Source of the DNA: Anaerolineales bacterium HSG24
Lineage (GTDB): Bacteria; Chloroflexota; Anaerolineae; 4572-78; J111
Direction: 5' to 3'
NCBI GenBank assembly: GCA_030377895.1
Contig: JAUCGB010000022.1
Coordinates: 1 to 46,402, forward strand
DNA length: 46,402 bases
Below the pieces are notes generated by a model, which saw only the letters and a program-made list of their open reading frames with translations, searched no databases and had not been told where the DNA came from. The position numbers and the translations under genes were made by a program. Below, one piece after another: positions 1-7,654 of the stretch; positions within the stretch are counted from its first letter, which is position 1, and each line of letters opens with the position of its first letter.

Positions 1-280
1 CCAATATTGCCACACAATGATAATGCAAAAAACGGTCATAATGGTCGCCATAACGTACATGTTGAATATCAACCACCAAACGATTTTTCTCATCCTCAGC
101 AAACAGGTCAAAGCGAGCATCTACTCGGCCAATCGGTGGAGAGAATGATTTCTCCGTTTCCACATGGTCAATTTCCAATTCTATATTCAATATATCCTTA
201 ACAAACCCTTTGAAGATAACCGGGTCACAAAAGGCTTTTTTGAAGATGACTCCATAACGGAGTGAGGCTACTTGTTTCAT
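1..280 (-). CDS. Rpn-type PD-(D/E)XK nuclease, copy 1 (partial)
   Basis: This is the N-terminal 93 codons of a gene that runs off the left edge. It starts at the ATG complementary to 278-280. The protein is the same as the first 93 residues of the complete Rpn-type gene at 386-1249, starting MKQVASLRYGVIF. The DNA matches 972-1249 with only a couple of visible substitutions (for example near 17 and 164). The homology continues about 60-80 bp upstream of the start codon, so a unit of about 970 bp including the promoter region was duplicated in tandem. Rpn-family proteins (PF12784) are DNA nucleases originally described as recombination-promoting or putative transposases. The function of this copy is inferred only from the match to its neighbour. 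Confidence 0.85.
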   Translation of the reverse strand, partial: MKQVASLRYGVIFKKAFCDPVIFKGFVKDILNIELEIDHVETEKSFSPPIGRVDARFDLFAEDEKNRLVVDIQHVRYGDHYDRFLHYHCVAIL

Positions 281-385
281 AAGATAGGTCTCCTTTTATT
301 CGCTCGTGGCATCAATTTACTACAGCTAATATTTTCCATTCCCAACTTGTTGGTTTTGGTTTGGGGTGTTGCTTGCCTTGATTGG

Positions 386-1249
386 TTATTTTAGGGCTAA
401 CTGTTCAATCTCAGCGATGGGTAAGCCTGTCACCTCACTAATCAAATCGAGTGCCATGCCTTTTTGTAACATAGCTTGGGCAATTTCGACTTTACCTTCG
501 GCTTTGCCCTCAATTTTACCTTCGGCTTTGCCCTCAATTTTACCTTCGGCTTTGCCCTCAGCTTTACCCTCAGCTTTACCTTTCTCAAACTTCTCTTGGC
601 GCAACAACGCCTGCCCATGCTCGTCAAACATGCGCGCCCGTTCTTGGGGTGATACCTTATCCTGTTCAATGTGGTCAAACACCTGCTGAATAAGCGCGTG
701 ACTATATTGACTCTCATCAACCTCGCCATCTAAGGTGTCATTTATTGCTCGCAACCACTCTCGGTATGGCTCTGGAGTTTCATCGGTTACATATTTGGGA
801 CACAAATAGATGATCTTATGCTCTGTTTCTTCTAAGGCATTACCCTGCAAATCTCTCGGAGTAAAATCGCTGATGGCTACATCCGTTTTATGTTTATCGC
901 CTGATGTCAACACCACAATTGTATAGACCTGCAATCTCGGACGATAATCTTCCGCTTTGGCGACCTGCTCCAATATTGCCACACAGTGATAATGCAAAAA
1001 ACGGTCATAATGGTCGCCATAACGTACATGTTGAATATCAACCACCAAACGATTTTTCTCATCCTCAGCAAACAGGTCAAAGCGAGCATCTACTCGGCCA
1101 ATCGGTGGAGAGAATGATTTCTCTGTTTCCACATGGTCAATTTCCAATTCTATATTCAATATATCCTTAACAAACCCTTTGAAGATAACCGGGTCACAAA
1201 AGGCTTTTTTGAAGATGACTCCATAACGGAGTGAGGCTACTTGTTTCAT
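386..1249 (-). CDS. Rpn family recombination-promoting nuclease / putative transposase (PF12784-like)
   Basis: A 287-residue protein. The N-terminal two thirds has the PD-(D/E)XK-type core of the Rpn/transposase_31 group: VDARFDLF (Asp54) followed by a hydrophobic strand ending VVDIQ (Asp71, Gln73), then an HYDRFLHYH helix. The C-terminal region (about residues 222-257) is a run of KAEG/KIEG/KVEI tetrapeptides, encoded by imperfect 12-bp DNA repeats at about 485-585. Such lysine/glutamate-rich tails are common in this family. It ends with a short segment, VTGLPIAEIEQLALK, also typical of family members. The family acts on DNA and can raise recombination frequency; here that is inference from similarity. 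It is the second member of a recent tandem duplication with the partial gene at 1-280. Family identity is fairly sure; activity is unknown. Confidence 0.85.
   Translation of the reverse strand: MKQVASLRYGVIFKKAFCDPVIFKGFVKDILNIELEIDHVETEKSFSPPIGRVDARFDLFAEDEKNRLVVDIQHVRYGDHYDRFLHYHCVAILEQVAKAEDYRPRLQVYTIVVLTSGDKHKTDVAISDFTPRDLQGNALEETEHKIIYLCPKYVTDETPEPYREWLRAINDTLDGEVDESQYSHALIQQVFDHIEQDKVSPQERARMFDEHGQALLRQEKFEKGKAEGKAEGKAEGKIEGKAEGKIEGKAEGKVEIAQAMLQKGMALDLISEVTGLPIAEIEQLALK
482..590. repeat. 12-bp coding tandem repeats (KxEG tail of the Rpn-type protein)
   Basis: The plus strand alternates units such as TTTACCTTCGGCTTTGCCC and TCAATTTTACC. On the minus strand these encode successive KAEG, KIEG and KVEI tetrapeptides. 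Because unit length is a multiple of three, copy-number change would keep the reading frame, so the tail length is probably variable between strains. Confidence 0.8.
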
Positions 1250-1685
1250 AAAATAGGTCTCCTTATTACTCGTGGCATCAACCTGCCACAGCTAATGCCC
1301 CCATTCCCGACCTGTTGGTTTAGGTCTTCTGGACATTTATGTATTGTAGTATATCATCCTACAGGGCATTGGGCAAAAATTCACAATATAAATTGCTAAT
1401 ATTTTCTGACCACAGATCCATGCCTTTTAGTTGCCAGAGCCGACGACGTTTCCCGTCATCGTTTGGTTCTGGTAATAGAGGCGGCGTTTCCATTTGAACC
1501 ACCATTATTGATATTTCCACCAAATAACGTTACAATATTATCCGTCATGATTTTTAAACTCTCCTGGGGTACATTAATAATCTATGGCAATTTATCCTCA
1601 CAATTTACAAGACACACAACGTGGTGGGTAAAGCATCCCGATGATTCCGTGATGCTCTACCCACCACGTTTTATGGTACAATAAT
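1250..1685. other. Intergenic region without a convincing gene
   Basis: About 436 bp. The first 60-80 bp match the region upstream of the partial Rpn copy (281-360), which shows that the duplication includes the upstream region. A 73-codon open frame on the plus strand (1463-1684) has no recognisable domain, no ribosome binding site and no supporting context, so I do not call it. The only structured feature is the long hairpin at 1618-1670. Confidence 0.6.
1618..1670 (+). repeat. Long perfect-type hairpin before the phosphoesterase gene
   Basis: Arms 1618-1637 and 1651-1670 are complementary at 19 of 20 positions (AACGTGGTGGGTAAAGCATC against its partner), with a 13-nt loop. The hairpin ends 15 bp before the ATG at 1686. 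It could be a terminator for upstream transcription, a small palindromic repeat, or a structure controlling the next gene. There is no clear U-run, so I do not label it a terminator. Confidence 0.7.
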
Positions 1686-2180
1686 ATGATTATCGCAATC
1701 GTATCTGACATTCATGACAATATCTGGAAACTAGAGGCCGTTAGTGAGGCCATCAATCAACGAGGAGCCAAGTGCTTGATTTTCTGTGGCGATTTCTGCG
1801 CCCCCTTCACCCTCAAGCAGTTGGCCGAAAATTTCGACGGGCCGGTGCATGTCGTCTGGGGCAACAACGATGGGGACAAATGGTTGCTGACCGTCATCGC
1901 CAATCAAGTGGGCAATGTGACCTTACATGGTGAGTTCGCCGAGATCGAAGTAGCCGGACGCAAAATCGGAGTGAACCATTACCCGCCCTTGGGACGACGT
2001 TTGGCCGAAAGCGGCGCTTACGATCTAGTCTGCTATGGGCATGACCATATAGCGTGTATCGAACTGGTTGGCGAGACCATGCTGGTCAACCCCGGTGAGG
2101 TGATGGGGCGGTTTGGCAAAACCACCTTTGCCGTTTATGATACAGAGACACACACCACTGAATTAGTGGAGGTTGGGTAG
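1686..2180 (+). CDS. YfcE/MJ0936-type metallophosphoesterase
   Basis: A 164-residue calcineurin-like phosphoesterase of the small YfcE/MJ0936 family, cytoplasmic, expected to hydrolyse phosphodiesters using two metal ions. The metal-site motifs are all present in order: SDIHDN (Asp8, His10), CGDF (Asp36), WGNND (Asn60-Asn61-Asp62), VNHYPP (His98) and YGHDH (His119, His121), followed by VNPGE. The length is normal for the family. There is no clear Shine-Dalgarno sequence before the ATG; the start is fixed by the metal-binding motif close to the N terminus. It lies just downstream of the hairpin at 1618-1670 and 39 bp before a membrane protein gene. The natural substrate cannot be told from the sequence. 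Confidence 0.9.
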   Translation: MIIAIVSDIHDNIWKLEAVSEAINQRGAKCLIFCGDFCAPFTLKQLAENFDGPVHVVWGNNDGDKWLLTVIANQVGNVTLHGEFAEIEVAGRKIGVNHYPPLGRRLAESGAYDLVCYGHDHIACIELVGETMLVNPGEVMGRFGKTTFAVYDTETHTTELVEVG

Positions 2181-2219
2181 CGATTCTAACCCGCCTGAAT
2201 CAAGTTAAGGATTTTTATC

Positions 2220-3116
2220 ATGACCAGCCAACCCTTCATCCAGCTATCCATCCGAATAACACATCCGATTTTGCGTTTTAGTTTCGGCTGGCTGGCTTTG
2301 GCCGGAATCATCACTAGTTCTCATCCGCTTAACCCCGTCAGCCTGAGCCAGATTCTTCTGTTGTGGCTGTTGATCGAGCCGCTGTGGGGGACATTATGGT
2401 CGCTCGGAGTCAATCAGCGCATGCTGTATCACCTGTTGACCGTACCCTTGCCCGCGCCAGTCTCAACAGGCTTCACCATCCCCTACGCCCAACATGGCTC
2501 TGTGGCCGGGCAGTTGGTGATATGGATCCGTCGCCAGCAGGCTCAAACCGAGATCGCCCAGCAAGCCGGACTAGTCAGTGGGAGCGTAATCATGCTCATG
2601 GCCCTTCTGCTCAGTTTTTATTTATCTGAAACGGCCTTCCTTATCACCCTCCTAGCCATTGTGCTCATGCTGATGTTGAGTCTAACTCCGCCGGCCATCG
2701 AATCCCCATCCACCTCACCCACTCCCCTCGTCAACCTGACCCCGTATGACGGCCTAATCGAGGCGATTGTGCAGGTCTTACTGCCGTGGCTGATGGGACT
2801 GACTCTGTTCGCCGTCTTGTCACCGTTTGGATTGGCGGTCGGTCTCTGCTTGTGGCTGATCAAAGTGGGCGCAGTCCGGCTGGCGATGGGACATCATCAA
2901 GCTGACAAACTGTTTTTGGGGGCGCAACTCGGCCTCATCGGACTAATCGGCTGGGCAGGCTATTGGGGAGTCGGTTTTTTCATGATACTGCTCTTGCTTT
3001 ACCATGCATACATCCTGCAAATTGAAGACTACAGGAGTCAGGCTGATTTTGTCAGACTGGCTGAAAAACAACTTTTGGTAGGACTATTGCTGATTAGTTT
3101 TGCAATGGGAGGCTAA
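2220..3116 (+). CDS. Polytopic membrane protein of unknown function
   Basis: A 298-residue protein that I do not recognise. It is strongly hydrophobic with about seven or eight predicted membrane segments (about residues 20-35, 40-60, 115-135, 137-155, 185-205, 207-225, 235-265 and 283-297), split by a Ser/Pro/Thr-rich loop at about 158-170. It probably forms an operon with the methyltransferase downstream. Its stop codon (TAA at 3114-3116) lies inside a palindromic element inserted at 3113-3253. Without that insertion the gene would end at the same residues, MGG, and stop 3 bp before the methyltransferase ATG, so the insertion did not change the protein. Function unknown. Confidence 0.8.
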   Translation: MTSQPFIQLSIRITHPILRFSFGWLALAGIITSSHPLNPVSLSQILLLWLLIEPLWGTLWSLGVNQRMLYHLLTVPLPAPVSTGFTIPYAQHGSVAGQLVIWIRRQQAQTEIAQQAGLVSGSVIMLMALLLSFYLSETAFLITLLAIVLMLMLSLTPPAIESPSTSPTPLVNLTPYDGLIEAIVQVLLPWLMGLTLFAVLSPFGLAVGLCLWLIKVGAVRLAMGHHQADKLFLGAQLGLIGLIGWAGYWGVGFFMILLLLYHAYILQIEDYRSQADFVRLAEKQLLVGLLLISFAMGG

Positions 3117-3253
3117 GTACCGGACAAAACAGTTAGGACATGGATAAACGCGGATAAACACGGATTTTTTAGGCTTATCTGTGTGTATCCGTGTTAATCC
3201 GTGTCCCTTTTTTCTTCTGTAATAAGTTCAATCTTTTTTTGCCCTGTACTCAG
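3113..3253 (+). mobile_element. MITE-like element, family C, copy 1 (9-bp target duplication)
   Basis: A 141-bp non-autonomous element. Its ends are CTAAGTACCGGACAAAA and, reading inwards from the right end, CTGAGTACAGGGCAAAA. It is flanked by a perfect direct repeat AATGGGAGG at 3104-3112 and 3254-3262. The interior is a large imperfect palindrome built on ACACGGAT/ATCCGTGT blocks. It has no coding capacity. A second copy lies in inverted orientation at 8722-8861. The target was the overlap of the upstream gene's 3' end with the Shine-Dalgarno sequence of the methyltransferase gene. Confidence 0.9.
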
Positions 3254-3269
3254 AATGGGAGGATAAAGT

Positions 3270-3983
3270 ATGATATTTTGGTTGACCGTTTTAATTATCT
3301 TGGCCCTGACTGGACTGTTTTTATATTGGCAACTGATTATTGCCGAAGGGGCCTATTTAGGGGCGCGGGTAGTCGCTTTTACCTACGATTGTGTTGCCGA
3401 AAAATATAATAATATTAAAGAGTTTGAGGATAAGTTTGAAGATTTTGCCATCGGGGTACCAATCGCCAATCGGTTCCATCGTCAGCCGAAGGGCATGATT
3501 TTGGATATTGCCACGGGAACAGGTCGTGTTCCGTTAGCGTTAATGCGACAGACCAGCTATCGCGGTCAAATCATCGGCCTAGATCGAGCCAGCCGCATGC
3601 TCTCCGTTGCCCATCGAGATACCGTTACCCTTGATAAACGGGTCATCCTGATTCAGGCTGATGCCATGGCCTTGCCCTTTGCCGATAACAGTTTCCCTAT
3701 GGTTACATGTCTGGAAGCGCTTGAGTTTATGCCTAGTCCAGAGCAGGGCTTGCGGGAGATGGTACGAGTCCTCGCTCCGACCACTCACCGCCATCCTGAT
3801 CAAGGCTGGCTCTTTACCAGCAACCGCATCGGCTGGGAGGCGCGGCTCATGCCGGGCAAAACATGGTCAACAGAGCAACTGCGGGCCATTTTAGAGAAAC
3901 TGCCCCTGCGCTACATCGACATCACTCCGTGGGAATCGATTTACGATATGGTCTGGGCGCAGAAGATAGCGAATGGCGAATAA
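3270..3983 (+). CDS. Membrane-anchored class I SAM-dependent methyltransferase
   Basis: A 237-residue protein with one N-terminal membrane segment (about residues 2-21) and a class I methyltransferase domain. Motif I is GMILDIATGTGRVPLAL, then IIGLDRASRMLSVA (motif II), IQADAMALPFADNSF (motif III) and the CLEALEFMPSPEQGLREMVRVLAP segment typical of UbiE/Methyltransf_11 proteins. The start is well supported: GGGAGG lies 8 bp upstream of the ATG, within the 9-bp duplication made by the element at 3113-3253. It was probably translationally coupled to the membrane protein before the insertion. The substrate is unknown; the membrane anchor suggests a lipid, quinone or envelope-linked acceptor (inference). 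Confidence 0.85.
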   Translation: MIFWLTVLIILALTGLFLYWQLIIAEGAYLGARVVAFTYDCVAEKYNNIKEFEDKFEDFAIGVPIANRFHRQPKGMILDIATGTGRVPLALMRQTSYRGQIIGLDRASRMLSVAHRDTVTLDKRVILIQADAMALPFADNSFPMVTCLEALEFMPSPEQGLREMVRVLAPTTHRHPDQGWLFTSNRIGWEARLMPGKTWSTEQLRAILEKLPLRYIDITPWESIYDMVWAQKIANGE

Positions 3984-4184
3984 TCGAATAATGAACACCT
4001 GTAAATCTTGTGAATCCTGTCAGATAACAAATTTCTCATTTGCCTTGTCTGATGCTATACTAAACCGACTAAAATTTAACATAAAGGAATGTAGAAGAAA
4101 TTAGGTGATCCAATCTCATATTGCGTAACTTTCCTTCACGCAACACGTTGGAATTTAAATTTTCTACTCCTTAAAAGGTGATAT

Positions 4185-5921
4185 ATGCGTTTATCTCAAC
4201 GATTTGGTCGCACTTTGCGTGAAGACCCTTCAGAAGCAGAAATTATCAGCCACCGCCTCTTACAACGGGCTGGCTTTATCAAACCATTAGCCTCCGGAAT
4301 CTATACTCAGATGCCCTTGGGCTGGCGAGTTTCCAGAAGAATTATGGATGTTTTCCGATATGAAATGGACGCGCTTGGCTGTCAAGAGATGGCTATGCCC
4401 ATCCTGAATCCGGCTGAAATTTGGCAGGAAACGGGCCGATGGGACAGTGTCGGCCCGGCCCTGGTGCGCTGGAAAGACCGCAACGAGCGAGACATGGCCC
4501 TCGCTATGACCCACGAGGAGGCGCTGACCGACATCCTCAAGAGCGAACTTGATTCCTACAAGCAATTGCCGATTCTGGTCTACCACATGCAAACCAAAAT
4601 TCGAGATGAGCCTCGCCCCCGCGCCGGTTTGATTCGGGTGCGAGAGTTCATCATGAAGGATGCCTATTCGGTGCATAAAAATCAAGCCGATATTGACAAA
4701 TTTTATCCCAAAATGATCCAAGCCTATCGCAATATTTACCAGAGTTGTAATCTGGATATTACCGAAGTGGAGGCTGATTCCGGTATGATGGGCGGGAGCG
4801 CATCCCATGAGTTTATGCTGATGAGCGAAAGTGGCGAGGATTCAATCTTTATCAGCAACGATGGCAAATACGCCGCCAATGGTGAGCGAGCCGTGTTTGA
4901 CAAAGGCATGCCGCCGGAAGAGGCGCAGGCCGAGTTGGAGGAAGTGCATACTCCCAACTGCAAAACGATTGCTGAAGTAGCCGACTTTTTGGGTGTGCCA
5001 CAAACCAAAACGGTCAAAGCGGTATTTTATGTGGCTCACAATAAAACCCGTGACTTTATTTTCGTGGTTATTCGGGGCGACCTGCCAGTTAACGAGGTCA
5101 AACTAGGCAACGCCTTGGGTGGACTTCTCTTTGAGGCCGCGACCGAGGATGAAATTGAAGCTGTCGGGGCGGTGCCGGGTTACGCCTCGCCGATTGGTCT
5201 TGCCAAAGATTTGGGCAATGGGCGCAAGCTGATTATCGTGGCCGATGACTCAGCCGTCAACTTCCCCAATCTGGTGGGCGGAGCCAATAAAATCGAGTAC
5301 CATGTCAAAAACGTCAATGCCCGTCGAGACTTCGAGCCGGATATTATCGCCGATATTGCTCTGGCTCAAGACGGCGACAAATGTGTTGACAGTGAGGCGG
5401 TGTTGGAACTGCGGCGTGGCATTGAGATCGGACACTGCTTTAAACTTGGTACTCGCTACAGCAAGCCCATGAATATTACCTTTTTGGATGAAAACGGTAA
5501 GGCCCAAACACCAATTATGGGCAGTTATGGCATTGGCGTAGGCAGACTGATGGCCGCCATTGTCGAGCAACATCATGATGACAATGGGATTATTTGGCCG
5601 CAAAATGTAGCTCCCTTCGATTTACATCTGGTTTCGTTGGCCAAAAAAGCCAAAGAGAAGGCCATGCAACAGGCCGAGACTTTGTATCAAGCCCTGACCT
5701 TTGCCAAAATCGAGGTGTTGTTTGATGACCGTCGAGAAAGCCCTGGCGTTAAGTTTGCCGATGCCGATTTAATCGGTATCCCGTGGCGAGTGACGGTCAG
5801 CAATCGCAGTCTCAAAGCTGGTGGGGTTGAGGTGAAACAGCGACACCAATCAGGCAAAGGGGAGATTATTCCCTTAGAAGGGTTTGTAGAATATATTATC
5901 AAAAAAATACAGGGTAAGTAA
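4185..5921 (+). CDS. proS: Proline--tRNA ligase, bacterial type with editing insertion domain
   Basis: A 578-residue class II aminoacyl-tRNA synthetase that charges tRNA-Pro in the cytoplasm. The N terminus (MRLSQRFGRTLREDP, then FIKPLASGIYTQMPLGWRV) and the motif 2 region (TKIRDEPRPRAGLIRVREF) are typical of bacterial ProRS. Between motifs 2 and 3, at about residues 225-390, there is a YbaK-like editing insertion (LGVPQTKTVKAVFY, VIRGDLPVNEVKL, GYASPIG) that clears Ala-tRNA-Pro. Motif 3 is GSYGIGVGRL, and the anticodon-binding domain follows (LDDRRESPGVKFADADLIGIP in slightly modified form). Length is normal. AAGGTG at 4175-4180 precedes the ATG. The 200-bp leader does not show a T-box that I can recognise. 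Confidence 0.97.
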   Translation: MRLSQRFGRTLREDPSEAEIISHRLLQRAGFIKPLASGIYTQMPLGWRVSRRIMDVFRYEMDALGCQEMAMPILNPAEIWQETGRWDSVGPALVRWKDRNERDMALAMTHEEALTDILKSELDSYKQLPILVYHMQTKIRDEPRPRAGLIRVREFIMKDAYSVHKNQADIDKFYPKMIQAYRNIYQSCNLDITEVEADSGMMGGSASHEFMLMSESGEDSIFISNDGKYAANGERAVFDKGMPPEEAQAELEEVHTPNCKTIAEVADFLGVPQTKTVKAVFYVAHNKTRDFIFVVIRGDLPVNEVKLGNALGGLLFEAATEDEIEAVGAVPGYASPIGLAKDLGNGRKLIIVADDSAVNFPNLVGGANKIEYHVKNVNARRDFEPDIIADIALAQDGDKCVDSEAVLELRRGIEIGHCFKLGTRYSKPMNITFLDENGKAQTPIMGSYGIGVGRLMAAIVEQHHDDNGIIWPQNVAPFDLHLVSLAKKAKEKAMQQAETLYQALTFAKIEVLFDDRRESPGVKFADADLIGIPWRVTVSNRSLKAGGVEVKQRHQSGKGEIIPLEGFVEYIIKKIQGK

Positions 5922-5934
5922 GCGTGAAGCGGCC

Positions 5935-5968
5935 AACCTTCCCGCAAGTTCAAAACTTGCGGGAAGGT
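5935..5968 (+). terminator. Strong hairpin after proS
   Basis: The arms CCTTCCCGCAAGTT (from about 5937) and AACTTGCGGGAAGG (5954-5967) are perfectly complementary around a 3-nt loop, starting 13 bp after the proS stop codon. The position fits a transcription terminator, but there is no U-run, so it may instead be a palindromic intergenic repeat. Confidence 0.5.
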
Positions 5969-6016
5969 AACCTCTGAAAATCAGCAAAACTGTTCGGCAG
6001 TTCCAATTTTTAAATT

Positions 6017-6056
6017 CTCCCAAATATCGTTGGCTGAACGTTGGGAGGTTTATTTT
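6017..6056 (+). terminator. Possible terminator hairpin before cobT
   Basis: CTCCCAA (6017-6023) pairs with TTGGGAG (6041-6047) across a 17-nt loop and is followed by GTTTATTTTT. The large loop makes this weaker than a classical intrinsic terminator. A second small hairpin, TTCTGGAA/TTCCAGAA, follows at about 6057-6078. I could not match this leader to a cobalamin riboswitch. Confidence 0.35.
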
Positions 6057-6111
6057 TCTGGAACTTCCTTCCAGAAATCAAATTTCTGGTCTACTATCGG
6101 GATGATAAACT

Positions 6112-7143
6112 ATGGTTACTATTCAACCCCTATCGCTTGACTTAAAATCTAAACTACAACAAAAAATAGACGCTAAAACCAAACCTCTCGGCTCGTTGGG
6201 CATGTTGGAGCGGGTTGCTCTCAAAATTGGATTGATTCAAAATAGCCTAACGCCTAAGTTGGAACAACCAACCATAATTATTTTTGCTGGAGATCATGGC
6301 ATCGCTCGTGAAGGAGTTAGCCCCTACCCCCAAGCGATCACTTATCAGATGGTGCTTAACTTTTTGACCGGCGGGGCGGCGATTAATGTATTTTGTCGTC
6401 AAAATGGGTTGGCGATTAAAGTGGTCGACGCAGGAGTCAACCATGAGTTTGAGCCACACCCTGACCTGATTGAGGCTAAAATAGGTCAGGAAACTGGCAA
6501 CTATCTACATGAACCGGCCATGACTGCGGCACAGTGTCAGACCGCTCTAAACAAAGGGGCTGAGATTATTGCCGATTTACATCAGAGCGGCTGTAATATT
6601 GTCGGCTTTGGTGATATGGGAATCAGCAACACCTCCTCAGCGGCTATTTTGATGAGCCTGCTGATCGGCATTCCCTTGGAACGTTGTGTTGGACGCGGTA
6701 CAGGCTTGGATGAGGGGGGCTTGCAAAAGAAGACCTACATCCTCAAACAGGCAGTGCAGAATCGAGCCATCGACCCGCTTCCCATGACGGTTTTGGAGAC
6801 TTTCGGGGGCTTTGAAATTGCCATGATGTGTGGGGCTATGCTCAAAGCGGCAGAGTTAGACATTATCTTGCTAGTGGACGGTTTCATCAGCACCACCGCC
6901 ATGCTAGTAACCTCGAAGCTGAATAAAGAGGTCTTAGATTATGCCATATTCGCCCATCAATCAAACGAGCGAGGACATCAGCAGTTATTGAATTATCTGG
7001 AAGCGGAACCACTGCTCAAACTGAATATGCGCCTCGGCCAAGGGAGTGGGGCCGCGTTAGCCTACCCCCTTGTGCAGTCGGCCATCAGTTTCCTCAATGA
7101 GATGGCCTCCTTTGAATCGATTGAAGTCAGCAACCGAAAATGA
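6112..7143 (+). CDS. cobT: CobT-like nicotinate-nucleotide--dimethylbenzimidazole phosphoribosyltransferase, with changed active-site acids
   Basis: A 343-residue CobT homologue. The family transfers phosphoribose from nicotinate mononucleotide to the lower-ligand base of cobamides. Family blocks are clear: TKPLGSLGMLE (about 23-33), FAGDHGIAREGVSPYP, GRGTGLDEGGLQKK, GGFEIAMMCGAM, LLVDGFISTTAML and the C-terminal MRLGQGSGAALAYPLV. Two positions are unusual. In Salmonella CobT the proposed catalytic acids are Glu174 (GEMG) and Glu317 (RLGEGSG), as I remember them. Here the corresponding residues are Asp168 (FGDMG) and Gln310 (LGQGSG). The gene may therefore use another base, be weak, or have another role. 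No other cobamide genes are nearby. Confidence 0.85.
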   Translation: MVTIQPLSLDLKSKLQQKIDAKTKPLGSLGMLERVALKIGLIQNSLTPKLEQPTIIIFAGDHGIAREGVSPYPQAITYQMVLNFLTGGAAINVFCRQNGLAIKVVDAGVNHEFEPHPDLIEAKIGQETGNYLHEPAMTAAQCQTALNKGAEIIADLHQSGCNIVGFGDMGISNTSSAAILMSLLIGIPLERCVGRGTGLDEGGLQKKTYILKQAVQNRAIDPLPMTVLETFGGFEIAMMCGAMLKAAELDIILLVDGFISTTAMLVTSKLNKEVLDYAIFAHQSNERGHQQLLNYLEAEPLLKLNMRLGQGSGAALAYPLVQSAISFLNEMASFESIEVSNRK

Positions 7144-7195
7144 TACGGTTTCGTCGGATTTGGTCTTCGTTAAAAGGACAAAGGACAGATCTATT

Positions 7196-7645
7196 ATGAT
7201 AGAATTTGAAACTATTCGTTCATTTTTTGAAGGTGTTTTTCAAATTTTTCCCCTCTGCTTTTCCCTATCGTTCTTCATATTGATGTATGGAGTGGTCTCA
7301 TTTCTTTTAGCCAACACGGGTGGCTGGGCCGGACTAGCAGAGCATTATCAACTACAGGACAGTTTTGAAGGCCAAAAATGGCATTTCAGATCGGGGCGAA
7401 TGGGGCTGATAAACTATAAGAGTTGTCTCATCGTCGGAACAAACGATGAGGGGCTGTATCTGGCGGTTCTGCCTATATTTCGGATCTCCCATCCACCGCT
7501 GTTCATTCCGTGGGAGGATATAACAACATCTGAATCGAAACGACTTGTTATTATCCCCTACTTGGATTTTACCTTTGCTTGTGTGCCGTCCGTCACGTTA
7601 AAACTACCGGCAGAATTCGGAAACACAGTTCTATATCAAGACTAA
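7196..7645 (+). CDS. Small membrane protein of unknown function
   Basis: A 149-residue protein with one N-terminal membrane segment (about residues 15-40, LCFSLSFFILMYGVVSFLLA) followed by a soluble part containing GGWAGLAEHY, the GQKWHFRSG segment and HPPLFIPWEDI. I recognise no catalytic motif; the beta-rich soluble part resembles the many PH-like membrane-attached proteins of unknown function. The open frame extends upstream into cobT, but the ATG at 7196 is preferred because AAGGAC (7181-7186) sits 9 bp upstream and the earlier codons overlap cobT. It follows cobT by 52 bp on the same strand. Confidence 0.7.
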   Translation: MIEFETIRSFFEGVFQIFPLCFSLSFFILMYGVVSFLLANTGGWAGLAEHYQLQDSFEGQKWHFRSGRMGLINYKSCLIVGTNDEGLYLAVLPIFRISHPPLFIPWEDITTSESKRLVIIPYLDFTFACVPSVTLKLPAEFGNTVLYQD

Positions 7646-7654
7646 AGCCTTCAT

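Noticed and set aside
482..590. CRISPR-like short repeats
   Set aside because: The units are contiguous and coding, without spacers.
366..689. 107-codon plus-strand frame rich in SALPSILP repeats
   Set aside because: It is the antisense shadow of the KxEG repeat tail of the Rpn-type gene.
1463..1684. 73-codon plus-strand open frame before the phosphoesterase gene
   Set aside because: No ribosome binding site, no recognisable motif, and it overlaps the hairpin at 1618-1670. It reads like chance open frame in an intergenic region.
3984..4184. T-box leader before proS
   Set aside because: No T-box sequence or long anti-terminator/terminator pair could be recognised; only a good ribosome binding site and a possible TATACT-type -10 with a poor -35 are visible.
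5969..6111. Cobalamin riboswitch before cobT
   Set aside because: The region is short and lacks a recognisable B12-box; only small hairpins are present.
7070..7195. Upstream extension of the small membrane protein into cobT
   Set aside because: The extra codons lie in the cobT reading region, do not look like a signal peptide, and a good Shine-Dalgarno sequence precedes the ATG at 7196.
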